This document shows positions 23,861 to 31,292 of a stretch of DNA of 36,168 nucleotides, in pieces. The stretch's first letter is position 1. Each line of letters begins with the position of its first letter. The notes below the pieces were generated by a model. That model saw only the letters and a list, made by a program, of their open reading frames with translations. It did no database searches and was not told where the DNA came from. The stretch spans positions 1-36,168 of the forward strand of contig JAEDMH010000006.1 in assembly GCA_016303095.1 (NCBI GenBank), written 5' to 3'. The DNA is from Lentisphaeria bacterium. GTDB lineage: Bacteria; Verrucomicrobiota; Lentisphaeria; Oligosphaerales; Oligosphaeraceae. The position numbers and the translations under genes were made by a program.

Positions 23861-24859
23861 GTGTCCGCCGCCCGTCCCTCCATCTTCCGCCGCCTGGGAG
23901 AGAAATCCATCCTCTTTCTCGTGAAGCTGGCCACCCTGCTTTGGGGCAATCTCTCCCCCGCCTCCCAACGCAGGTGGGCCAGGCTCTTCCTCTTTCTCTC
24001 TCGTCCTCTGCTGCGCCGCCAGAGAAAAGTGGCCCTGGCGAATCTGGCCATCGCCTTCCCCCAGAAGTCCCAAAAGGAACGGAACGCCCTGGAAAAGAAG
24101 ATGTTCCTTCATTTTATCACCCTGGGACTGGACTGGCTCCACTTCCTCCGATTCCCCCAGGATGTCCCCCGGCGCCTGATCATCCCCACGGGATTCCGAG
24201 AACGTTGCACCACCCCCAATCCGGACTCTCCTTGTCCCTCCGTCCTCTATTGCACCCTCCATCAGGGAAACTGGGAGCTGGAAGCCCATATCAGCCTCCT
24301 CACCGGAAGCCCCGGCTCTGTGGTGGTGGCCCGCTTCCATCTGGAATGCCTCAACCAATTGGCGGAACGCCTGCGCACCGCCGACGACCAGACCCAGATC
24401 ATCCCCGCCGAAGGCGCCGCTCTGGGCGTCTATCGCGCCTTGAAGGAAGGACGGAACGTGGGCCTGCTCATCGACCAGAATGTCTCCCCCCGCCACGGAG
24501 GAATCTTCCTGAAGTTCTTCGGACTTCCCGCCGTCACCTCTCCCATGCCCGCCGCCATCGCCCGGCGACTCCGCATCCCCATCTACGTGGTCTCCTGTCT
24601 CCGACAGCCCGATGGCACCTATGTCATGGAGCAGGAACCCCTGCCCCAGCCCGCCTGGACCTACCCCTCTGACGAGGCTCTGACCGCCCATATCCTTCAG
24701 GCCTACGAAGCCATGATCCGACGCCACCCAGAGCAATATCTCTGGTTCTACCCCCGCTGGAAGTATCTTCCCGCCAATGTCTCCCCGGAAGGCGTCGCCC
24801 AATTCCCCTTCTACGCCATCCCCAAACGATATCCCTGTCCCGAAAGCCAGCTGCCATGA
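23861..24859 (+). CDS. LpxL/HtrB-type lipid A late acyltransferase
   Basis: A 332-residue membrane-associated LPLAT-family acyltransferase, expected to transfer a secondary acyl chain to lipid A precursors at the inner membrane. The catalytic H-x4-E motif is H134-Q-G-N-W-E139 in C-T-L-H-Q-G-N-W-E-L-E. I-D-Q-N (about 205-208) matches the family D-Q block. W-F-Y-P-R-W near the C-terminus matches the usual W-x-x-R-R/K-W end motif. The N-terminus has the hydrophobic stretch of these proteins. It starts with GTG at 23861, and its stop overlaps the folB ATG (ATGA). Whether the acceptor is standard lipid A is open, given the odd LpxC-like gene upstream. A copy of its last codons is found at 30403-30469. 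Confidence 0.85.
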   Translation: MSAARPSIFRRLGEKSILFLVKLATLLWGNLSPASQRRWARLFLFLSRPLLRRQRKVALANLAIAFPQKSQKERNALEKKMFLHFITLGLDWLHFLRFPQDVPRRLIIPTGFRERCTTPNPDSPCPSVLYCTLHQGNWELEAHISLLTGSPGSVVVARFHLECLNQLAERLRTADDQTQIIPAEGAALGVYRALKEGRNVGLLIDQNVSPRHGGIFLKFFGLPAVTSPMPAAIARRLRIPIYVVSCLRQPDGTYVMEQEPLPQPAWTYPSDEALTAHILQAYEAMIRRHPEQYLWFYPRWKYLPANVSPEGVAQFPFYAIPKRYPCPESQLP

Positions 24860-25215
24860 CCCCTGTCGCCCTGGATCAAATCCGCATCGTCGGCCTGCGA
24901 TGCACCAGCCATATCGGATGCAAGGAGGAGGAACGGATTCTTCCCCAAGCCCTCCTTCTCTACGTCACCCTCCACCTGGACACCCGGGAGGCCGCCCAGG
25001 AAGACGCCTTGGAAAAGACCGCCAATTACGCCAAGCTCTCCAAAACTCTCCTCCGGGCCTGCGAAACCTCCCAGTGCCAACTCATCGAAACCTTAGCCCA
25101 AAACCTGGCCCGACTCTGCCTGGACGCCCATCCCGCCATCCAACAGGTGGATCTGGAGATCCGAAAGCCCGCAGGACTCCCCCATGGCGACTATGCCGCC
25201 ATCGCCATCTCCCGC
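24791..25215 (+). repeat. Direct repeat, copy 1 (lpxL 3' end and folB)
   Basis: This segment recurs at 30403-30828 in the same orientation. The first part (24791-24965) differs at about 14 positions plus one inserted base; the last 250 bases (24966-25215) are identical. The two copies bracket the AraC, pseudopilin and CBM9-protein genes. Confidence 0.9.
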
Positions 25216-25224
25216 CAACGCTGA
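24856..25224 (+). CDS. folB: Dihydroneopterin aldolase
   Basis: A 122-residue tunnelling-fold protein that converts 7,8-dihydroneopterin to 6-hydroxymethyl-dihydropterin and glycolaldehyde in folate synthesis. Family features are I-R-I-V-G-L-R-C-T-S-H-I-G-C-K-E-E-E-R near the N-terminus (with the catalytic Glu), L-I-E-T-L-A-Q-N-L-A-R in the middle and the K-P-A-G-L-P-H-G-D-Y-A-A-I-A-I end that carries the conserved Lys. The ATG overlaps the acyltransferase stop codon by four bases (ATGA), so translation is coupled. This is the intact copy; a broken one lies at 30468-30837. Confidence 0.9.
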   Translation: MTPVALDQIRIVGLRCTSHIGCKEEERILPQALLLYVTLHLDTREAAQEDALEKTANYAKLSKTLLRACETSQCQLIETLAQNLARLCLDAHPAIQQVDLEIRKPAGLPHGDYAAIAISRQR

Positions 25225-25237
25225 CTCCTCCACTTCC

Positions 25238-26119
25238 ATGGGACGGGAATGGTTCCACTCCGAACTGCGCACCCTTCCCCGCAGGGGAAACTTTCCCCTG
25301 AAGGTCCTCTCCCTCTATTCCTGCCAGGATCTGGTCATTCCCCATTGTCCCTCTCTCCTGCAACCCGAGGATGAAGTGGAAATTAGCCTCCGCCTCTCTT
25401 CCCAAAGCCTCCTCTGCACGGATATTGTCAACAACACCCCCTACGCCGTCCCTTTCCCCAATTTGGCCCTCAAGAGGCCGGGTGCCTTCTGCGCCCTGGG
25501 TAAGGACGACGATGCCCCACGCTCCACCCTCTCCTTCCGCTACTCCGCCAACGCCCTCCCTCTCCTGAAAGAGTGGGGACTCCTTCCCCGGGAAGATTGC
25601 GTCCCCTTCTCCCTCACCCAGGAATGCCAGCGACTCCTACGGGAAATCCAGGCCACCCTCCCCCGCCTCTTCCTGCCCGGCGGCGCAGATACCCTAGACT
25701 GGCTCTGCCTCTCCCTCTACAGGGAAGCCGTCACTACCTCCCTGGCCCCCCAAAAGCCCCAGAAAAACCAGGAGAAAATCGCTCAGGTGGCCCTCCAGAT
25801 CCAGGAACGATTCAACGAAACCATCGATTTCCAGGAACTGGCCAGGGAAAACGGATTCTCCCGACAAACCCTCTTCCGGGAATGGAAAAAATATTTTTCC
25901 GAACCACCCCACCAATATCAAAACTCCCTGAAGCTGGAACAAGCCAAACACCTCCTGGAAAACACCAATCTCCCCATCACCGCCATCATCCAGGAAGTCC
26001 ACTACGCCGGCACCTCCGCCTTCTGGAACCGCTTCACCCAAACCTTCGGACTCTCTCCCAAAGAAGTCCGAAACAAGGCACGAAACAACTGGAAACCTAC
26101 CCAGGATCCCCCAGAATGA
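25238..26119 (+). CDS. AraC-family regulator, cassette A
   Basis: A 293-residue transcription factor with two AraC-type helix-turn-helix motifs in the C-terminal 100 residues (about 186-285: I-D-F-Q-E-L-A-R-E-N-G-F-S-R-Q-T-L-F-R-E-W and the second HTH ending T-F-G-L-S-P-K-E-V-R). The N-terminal 170 residues have no family I recognise and probably sense a ligand. The ATG 13 bases after folB is chosen, since the upstream extension overlaps folB. It precedes a pseudopilin and a secreted carbohydrate-active protein in the same direction, as does the regulator of cassette B, so local control of these genes is likely. It may be read through from the operon upstream. Confidence 0.85.
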   Translation: MGREWFHSELRTLPRRGNFPLKVLSLYSCQDLVIPHCPSLLQPEDEVEISLRLSSQSLLCTDIVNNTPYAVPFPNLALKRPGAFCALGKDDDAPRSTLSFRYSANALPLLKEWGLLPREDCVPFSLTQECQRLLREIQATLPRLFLPGGADTLDWLCLSLYREAVTTSLAPQKPQKNQEKIAQVALQIQERFNETIDFQELARENGFSRQTLFREWKKYFSEPPHQYQNSLKLEQAKHLLENTNLPITAIIQEVHYAGTSAFWNRFTQTFGLSPKEVRNKARNNWKPTQDPPE

Positions 26120-26168
26120 CATCCAAAAAATGAGAGGATTTTACTCTATTTTTGAGAGGAAACAACCC

Positions 26169-26196
26169 TTGGTTTTCACCCGCTTTTACCCATACT
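26169..26196 (+). promoter_or_regulatory. Candidate promoter of the cassette A pseudopilin
   Basis: TTGGTT and CATACT with a 16-base spacer lie in an AT-richer 130-base gap between the AraC and pseudopilin genes. A start near 26203 would give a 50-base leader. The leader ends in about three copies of CTCATCCTC just before the ATG, with no Shine-Dalgarno sequence. Confidence 0.3.
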
Positions 26197-26252
26197 TTCC
26201 TTTATCGGCGCCCCATTCCTTTCCTCTCATCCTCCTCATCCTCCTCATCCCT

Positions 26253-27095
26253 ATGAAAAAATCCTTCACCCTCATTGAATTGCTGGTCGTCATCGCGATT
26301 ATCGCCATTCTAGCAGCCATGCTCCTTCCTGCCCTCTCCAAGGCACGGGAGAAAGCCCGGGCCATCAGCTGCACCAACAACATCAAGCAGCTCCAGCTGG
26401 GCAACATCCTCTATAGCAACGACTACGATGATTTCCTGCCCCCCATCTCCTGCCGCTATGGCGTGGCGGACACCAGCGGCGGCGTAACTGCCGATTGGGT
26501 CGCCAGCGCCAACATGGTGTACTGGTTCACCTTGAATCCCCTCATCCCCGGCACGCCCATGACTGGAAAGGACTGGACAGACAAGGATCCCGCCGCCAAT
26601 CGCCTAGACACCGGCGCCGCCGACAAATCCGCCTGGCACAAGGTGACCCTCTGCCCCTCCTGCCCCTCCAGCGAACGAGTCATGGGCAACGTGGGCTACC
26701 AGGCCAGCATCGGCATGAGCCGTTCCTACACCATCCTCCAGTACACCTGGCTTGAGCAGTACGGCTCCCTCGCGGGGAGTGCCGCGGCCGACTGGCGGCG
26801 CATCAGTTCCGTCAAATATCCCTCCCTCCACATCAACTACACCGATGGATGCGTCCGGGGAGACATGGGAACCTACTTGGCGGATGCCATCTTCATCACC
26901 GCCGGCTACATGAACGCCTACGCGGAGAAATACGCGCGCCACAGCCTGGCGGTGAATCTCTCCATGACCGACGGGCATGTGGAGACCGTGGGCATCGCCA
27001 AATTGAAGACCACGGACAACAATGGCCAGCCCTATATCAAGTCCGACTACTACTGGTTTCCCGGCGTCCAGATGCCCGGCGGAGATCTGCGCTAG
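26253..27095 (+). CDS. Type II secretion-like pseudopilin, H-X9-DG type, cassette A
   Basis: A 280-residue prepilin-like protein. After a four-residue leader, F-T-L-I-E-L-L-V-V-I-A-I-I-A-I-L-A forms the methylated N-terminal helix, with conserved Glu at mature position 5. The residue before the cleavage site is Ser (K-K-S|F), not the usual Gly. Near the C-terminus, H-S-L-A-V-N-L-S-M-T-D-G fits the H-X9-DG motif of the large PVC-group pseudopilin family. It should be an inner-membrane protein with a periplasmic globular head, assembled or processed by a type II/IV pilus-like machine encoded elsewhere. It lies between an AraC regulator and a secreted CBM9 protein. A strong terminator follows. 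Confidence 0.9.
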   Translation: MKKSFTLIELLVVIAIIAILAAMLLPALSKAREKARAISCTNNIKQLQLGNILYSNDYDDFLPPISCRYGVADTSGGVTADWVASANMVYWFTLNPLIPGTPMTGKDWTDKDPAANRLDTGAADKSAWHKVTLCPSCPSSERVMGNVGYQASIGMSRSYTILQYTWLEQYGSLAGSAAADWRRISSVKYPSLHINYTDGCVRGDMGTYLADAIFITAGYMNAYAEKYARHSLAVNLSMTDGHVETVGIAKLKTTDNNGQPYIKSDYYWFPGVQMPGGDLR

Positions 27096-27130
27096 CCCCC
27101 CACTGCACTGCTCCTCCTCCCCTACCACAA

Positions 27131-27168
27131 ATCCCCGGAACGCGCCGTCGCGCCCGGGAATTTTTTTT
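27131..27168 (+). terminator. Terminator after the cassette A pseudopilin
   Basis: An imperfect GC-rich stem (ATCCCCGG with CCGGGAAT, plus an inner CGCG/CGCG) is followed by eight T residues at 27161-27168. It lies 35 bases after the pseudopilin stop codon, so the next gene must rely on readthrough or its own promoter. Confidence 0.75.
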
Positions 27169-27197
27169 CTCCTCTTTCCCTGCTTTCCCTGACAGCC

Positions 27198-30100
27198 ATG
27201 AAAGCCCTTCTTCCCCTGCTTCTTCTTTCCCTCTGCCTCCCCTTAGGCGCCCAAAACCTTCTCTCCAATCCCGGCTTTGAGGAAGGGCTGACCTCTTGGA
27301 AAATCCTCCAAGGAGAGGGGGCCACGGATTCCCAGGCCTGGGAAGGCCAGGCCTCCTTACGGTTGGAGAATGGGGATTCCCAGGGACGAGTCTCTCTTTC
27401 CCAGACAGTATCCCTGCCCCCCGGGCGCTATCTGCTCTCCGGCTATGTCCGGGGAGAAGAGATTGAAGGGGAGGAAGGGAAAGGGGCCAGAATCATTCTG
27501 GAGGGAAACCAGAAATGGGAGCGCATTTCTTCCGCAGACGCCCCCGAGACTGGCACCTTCCCCTGGCGCCCCTTCCAAGGCATCCTGAACACTGAGGCCC
27601 TGGATTCTACCACCATCCGCATCCTCCCCACTCTCCACGGAAAAGGACGGGTCTGGTACGACGCCCTGACCCTCCTCCCCCTTCCCCCACCCCCCAAAAA
27701 CCACACCTTCCGGGAGGCAATGGGAGGGGGAGTCACCCACGGTCTTTTCCTTCCCGGCGGCATTATGGGCTTCTACACCCCAGGGGAGGAGATCACCCCT
27801 CTCCTGCGCCTCCAAGGGGAAAGCACCGTCTCCCTGGCCGTGGAGGTCCGAGACGAGACGGGACGAAGGGTGACCACCCGGGAAATTTCCACTCTCTCCT
27901 TGCCCACCCAGCGGACGCTCTCCCTAGGCCACGACTACCCGCCGGGATACTATGTAGCAGAAGCAACTCTGAAAAAAGAAGACACCCCATGCTATCGCAT
28001 CCAGACCGCCTTCGTGGTCAACACCCCGCCCCCCAAAAATGACCCCTTCTATCAGTTGGGATATGGCGTCTATGGTCAATTTTTGGAAGGCTTTCGCCGG
28101 ATAGGAGTAGGCACCATCAGCCACAAATTCTTCTTTGCCGACGGGTATCATATTCGCACTACTCAGCAACTGGCCGACTATAACCTCAAGGTCCTCCAGC
28201 CCTTTCTGGACTCCGGGGCGTTCCAGATGGACATCCATGTCCACACCGCCCCCCGCAAGGAGTTGCGGTATGACGACCAAGCCTTGGCAGACGGCAAGTC
28301 GGTGGTTACCGATGAGTTCCAGGACAAGCTGAAGGAGACCGTCACCCTGGTGGCCCAGGCCACCAAGGGCCGGATTCACACCTGGAGTTCCGGGCAGGAG
28401 ATTCCCAGCACCGCCACCATCCAATTCAAGTACTGCGGCACCTGGGTGGAGGCCATGGCCCAGCATTTGATTCTCTCCCGCATTGTCCGACGGGCCCTCC
28501 GGGCCGTGGACCCCACCGTTCCCTTCTGGACAGGGGGATGCAACGTGCAGAAGAATCTGGAACCCTACGAGCGGCTGGTCCTGGAGGATATGAGGGAAGA
28601 GTTCGATGGGTATCTCCTGGATGGATACACGGGCAACTGGGATCTCCGGATGCCCGACAAGGTCCTGCTTCCCGAAGAGCAGGTAAAATCTTTCCTCACC
28701 CAGGCCTCGGAGATGGCCCGGAAACTGGGCAAGCCCTCCGTGGTGCGGAACAACGAAACGGGATACGCCATCGCCTACGGGGATGCCTTCGACAGCCCAC
28801 GGGCAATCCTCCAGGCCCAGCTGACTCTCCGCAACATCATCCTCAATCGCTTCTGCCGGGTCCTCTCCTTTGAACTCTTCAAGCCCATCGACCTCTTGTG
28901 GGACGCAGAGGAGCCCGCCCCCCAGGATCGCTTCATGACCACGATGTGGAAGCCCGTGAAAGCGGGCCCGAGAGGAGAGGAGACCGAGGGAATCCCCCTT
29001 CCGGGAGGAGCCATGTATGCCACCGTCGCCCGGGAATTGGCCTACGTGGAACCCGTAGGGGAACTCCTTTGCGGCAACCAATGCGCCTACCTATTTCAGC
29101 GACAGGATGGTTTCACCGTGGCCACCCTGTGGGTCCTCCAAGGAGAAACTACCCTCGCCCCGGCTCTCCAAGAGGCAGGACGCCTGGTCACCATGCTAGG
29201 CAGGGAAACCCCCTACACGCCGGGAGACCCCCTCACCCTCTCTCCCTCCCCTCTCTATCTCATCACCCGGGAATCTCCCCAAAGGGTAGAGACGGCACTC
29301 CAAGAGGCCTTCCTACAAAACATCCCCTCCCTCCGGGCCGCCCTCGTGCGCCATTCCCAGACCCAACTGGCCCTCTTCCTGGCCTCCCAGGCTCAAACTC
29401 CGCAGTCCCTGATCTGGGAATCCCCAGGACAGCCCTCCCAAAACCTCACTCTGGCCCCGGGAGAGACCCAGCGCCTCCTCCTTCCCTACGCCCCGGAAGG
29501 AACCCTCCATGCCCAAGATACAACGTTGGGCCTCCACGACCAAGCCCCCGAACCCCTCTCTCTCCCCAAACTCCCCGCCCCCCCCACCTTGGATGGCACC
29601 GGATCCTGGCGCAAAGGACTCCCCTCACGCCTCCTCCAATACCCCCAGGATATCTTCCCCAAAGAAGCCCTCCAGCCAGAACGGGCCTACTTCAAAACCG
29701 ACTACAACCCCAACGGACACAATATCTCCGCCCTCTGCACTCTGGCCTACGACGATCAATGCCTCTATTTGGCGGCCGAGGTGGACGACCCCACACACGT
29801 CCAGGAAGGCACTGACTCCGAACTCTGGCGGGGAGATTCTCTCCAATTCGCCTTCTCCACCCAAACCCTCCCCCCCGCAGACTTCCTCCCTCTCTCCTCA
29901 ACTCCCCGCTCCCCTGAAAAGAACTACGGAATCGCCCTCACCAACCACGGAGTGGAGATCGTGGACTATCTCGCTCCCACCCGGGGAAATCTCCCCTTCG
30001 ACGCCCATGTCTCCCGAATCCAAGGAAAAACCTACTATGAAGTGGCGATTCCCTGGAAAGAACTGGGCACCACCCCAGGAGACGGCACCCCCTTGCACAT

Positions 30101-30224
30101 GTCCTGGGTCATCTTCGATCAAAACCAGACCGGAGCCTCAGAGCCCCCCTATTGGCTGGCTCTCTCCCCGGGATTGGCCGGCACAGAAGACGCCAGCCTC
30201 TTCCCTCTCCTCCTCTTCCCCTAA
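27198..30224 (+). CDS. Large secreted glycoside-hydrolase-like protein with CBM9
   Basis: A 1008-residue exported protein. Signal peptide about 1-18 (ending L-G-A-Q), then a CBM4/9-like beta sandwich (about 19-160, starting N-L-L-S-N-P-G-F-E-E-G) and a second beta-rich region. A TIM-barrel-like domain follows (about 275-620) with H-T-W-S-S-G-Q-E-I-P, whose Glu near 401 could be the acid/base, and conserved aromatic and acidic residues. A beta-rich link leads to a C-terminal CBM9-like domain (about 795-1005, starting T-L-D-G). I cannot assign the barrel to a glycoside hydrolase family; GH39/GH42-like folds are candidates. It lies downstream of the cassette A pseudopilin, behind a terminator, and upstream of the second folB copy. 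Confidence 0.75.
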   Translation: MKALLPLLLLSLCLPLGAQNLLSNPGFEEGLTSWKILQGEGATDSQAWEGQASLRLENGDSQGRVSLSQTVSLPPGRYLLSGYVRGEEIEGEEGKGARIILEGNQKWERISSADAPETGTFPWRPFQGILNTEALDSTTIRILPTLHGKGRVWYDALTLLPLPPPPKNHTFREAMGGGVTHGLFLPGGIMGFYTPGEEITPLLRLQGESTVSLAVEVRDETGRRVTTREISTLSLPTQRTLSLGHDYPPGYYVAEATLKKEDTPCYRIQTAFVVNTPPPKNDPFYQLGYGVYGQFLEGFRRIGVGTISHKFFFADGYHIRTTQQLADYNLKVLQPFLDSGAFQMDIHVHTAPRKELRYDDQALADGKSVVTDEFQDKLKETVTLVAQATKGRIHTWSSGQEIPSTATIQFKYCGTWVEAMAQHLILSRIVRRALRAVDPTVPFWTGGCNVQKNLEPYERLVLEDMREEFDGYLLDGYTGNWDLRMPDKVLLPEEQVKSFLTQASEMARKLGKPSVVRNNETGYAIAYGDAFDSPRAILQAQLTLRNIILNRFCRVLSFELFKPIDLLWDAEEPAPQDRFMTTMWKPVKAGPRGEETEGIPLPGGAMYATVARELAYVEPVGELLCGNQCAYLFQRQDGFTVATLWVLQGETTLAPALQEAGRLVTMLGRETPYTPGDPLTLSPSPLYLITRESPQRVETALQEAFLQNIPSLRAALVRHSQTQLALFLASQAQTPQSLIWESPGQPSQNLTLAPGETQRLLLPYAPEGTLHAQDTTLGLHDQAPEPLSLPKLPAPPTLDGTGSWRKGLPSRLLQYPQDIFPKEALQPERAYFKTDYNPNGHNISALCTLAYDDQCLYLAAEVDDPTHVQEGTDSELWRGDSLQFAFSTQTLPPADFLPLSSTPRSPEKNYGIALTNHGVEIVDYLAPTRGNLPFDAHVSRIQGKTYYEVAIPWKELGTTPGDGTPLHMSWVIFDQNQTGASEPPYWLALSPGLAGTEDASLFPLLLFP

Positions 30225-30402
30225 CCCCCCCTGCAGGAGCCGAGGGTTGCGCTTCGCTTCACCCCCGACGATTCGCGCCTCCCACCCCTACGAGATGCAT
30301 GAGGATCCCCCCTCCGCACCCCGCAAACGGGGGGATGTAGCGTCCCTCCCCCCCCAGGCAGAGCATGCGACAGCAGGCTCTGCCCCCTCCGTCCCCTTCG
30401 TG
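30225..30402. other. Gene-free stretch with two hairpins
   Basis: This stretch lies between the CBM9 protein and the broken folB copy. It has an 8-bp inverted repeat ATCCCCCC/GGGGGGAT (30305-30312 and 30329-30336) and a compact hairpin at 30357-30384. Neither is followed by a T tract, so they are not ordinary terminators. No reading frame here is convincing. Confidence 0.5.
30357..30384. repeat. Compact 28-nt hairpin
   Basis: GGCAGAGC (30357-30364) pairs exactly with 30377-30384. Inside, an A/G mismatch is followed by TGC/GCA and a GACA tetraloop. It resembles REP-type palindromes or a structured RNA element and starts 19 bases before the duplicated lpxL-folB segment. Confidence 0.45.
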
Positions 30403-30828
30403 GGCGCCGCCAAATTCCCCTTCTACGCCATCCCCAAACACTATCCCTTTCCCGAAAGCCAGCTGCCATCCCCCCTGTCGCCCTGGATCAAATCCGCATC
30501 GCCGGACTGCGATGCACCAGCCATATCGGATGCTAAGGAGGAGGAACGGCTTCTGCCCCAGGCCCTCCTTCTCCACTTCACCCTCCACCTGGACACCCGG
30601 GAGGCCGCCCAGGAAGACGCCTTGGAAAAGACCGCCAATTACGCCAAGCTCTCCAAAACTCTCCTCCGGGCCTGCGAAACCTCCCAGTGCCAACTCATCG
30701 AAACCTTAGCCCAAAACCTGGCCCGACTCTGCCTGGACGCCCATCCCGCCATCCAACAGGTGGATCTGGAGATCCGAAAGCCCGCAGGACTCCCCCATGG
30801 CGACTATGCCGCCATCGCCATCTCCCGT
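30403..30828 (+). repeat. Direct repeat, copy 2 (lpxL 3' end and folB)
   Basis: Second copy of 24791-25215, offset by 5612 bases. The 3' 250 bases (30579-30828) are identical to copy 1; the 5' part has about 14 substitutions and one inserted T at 30534. The last codons of the acyltransferase gene are recognisable (F-P-F-Y-A-I-P-K then P-E-S-Q-L-P). Confidence 0.9.
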
Positions 30829-30837
30829 ACCCGGTAA
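30468..30837 (+). pseudogene. Broken second copy of folB
   Basis: This follows folB codon by codon but cannot make the enzyme from its own start. The ATG-ACC of the intact gene is ATC-CCC here, and a T inserted at 30534 turns the codon after C22 into TAA. Beyond the insertion the FolB frame is open to a TAA at 30835-30837, with a changed last few residues (S-R-T-R). The same insertion joins the acyltransferase frame to the FolB frame, so a long accidental fusion frame runs through. The perfect match of the 3' 250 bases to the intact gene suggests recent recombination between the copies. Confidence 0.85.
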
Positions 30838-31292
30838 ACCATATCCGCACCGCCCCTCCCCTAGGCCTGGGGGAGAGGCAGGGCAACGCGCGGGAGGGAA
30901 GATCAATTCCCATTCAGCCGATTCAGCCGATCCAGGGCCTCCTGCGCCATCTCCTTCCCCAATCTTGCCCTGAAACAGGCCCAGGGGACTCTGCGCTCTA
31001 GCCCATGTTTCTCCCTCTCCGTGGAAATGAAAAAAGTTTTCCTACGAAAAGCGTGCGCAGAACTCTTCCAGCACCAGAAGCCAAACATGGAGAACAACCA
31101 CGGCAGCATGAGGAGGATGCTCCCCAAGGGCAGGAGCATGGGCTTCATCACGTGGGATAAGATGTTACCTGCCCTGCCCCACATGAACGGCACGCTCCTA
31201 CGTCCCCGCCGCCAAGAGTTCCTCCCAATGCCACGCCCCGACTCTCCTTAAAATGCTGGGCATAAGGGAAAATCGAACATGCCATGCCCGTG
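30838..31292. other. Junction region with little coding signal
   Basis: About 450 bases without a secure gene, where the C-rich codon usage of the left part gives way to that of cassette B. It holds an imperfect C/G-rich inverted repeat around 30858-30886 and a small doubtful frame on the minus strand. GGGCAT/ATGCCC (31258-31263 and 31284-31289) lies beyond the GH32 stop codon and is followed on the minus strand by AGCATTTTAA; it may be a weak GH32 terminator. Confidence 0.4.
30903..31148 (-). pseudogene. Possible remnant of a Sel1-type secreted protein
   Basis: A minus-strand frame ends K-E-M-A-Q-E-A-L-D-R-L-N-R-L-N-G-N, close to the end of the Sel1 protein at 1276 (K-A-L-A-Q-E-A-L-N-E-L-N-K-N). 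Its start (M-K-P-M-L-L-P-L-G-S-I-L-L-M-L-P-W-L-F) looks like a signal peptide. No Sel1 repeat lies between, so it may be the collapsed remains of such a gene. A chance frame is also possible. Confidence 0.25.

Noticed and set aside
22003..24051. Minus-strand frame of about 680 codons opposite the UAP1-like and acyltransferase genes
   Set aside because: Shadow of real plus-strand genes with intact motifs.
26221..26252. CTCATCCTC repeats before the pseudopilin as a CRISPR-like or phase-variable repeat
   Set aside because: Only about three short, imperfect units without spacers. Slippage is possible, but there is no evidence for it.
29509..30837. A 442-codon plus-strand frame crossing the CBM9 gene end and the second folB copy
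   Set aside because: The first two thirds are out of frame with the real CBM9 protein; only the last part is FolB-like, and it is a decayed copy.
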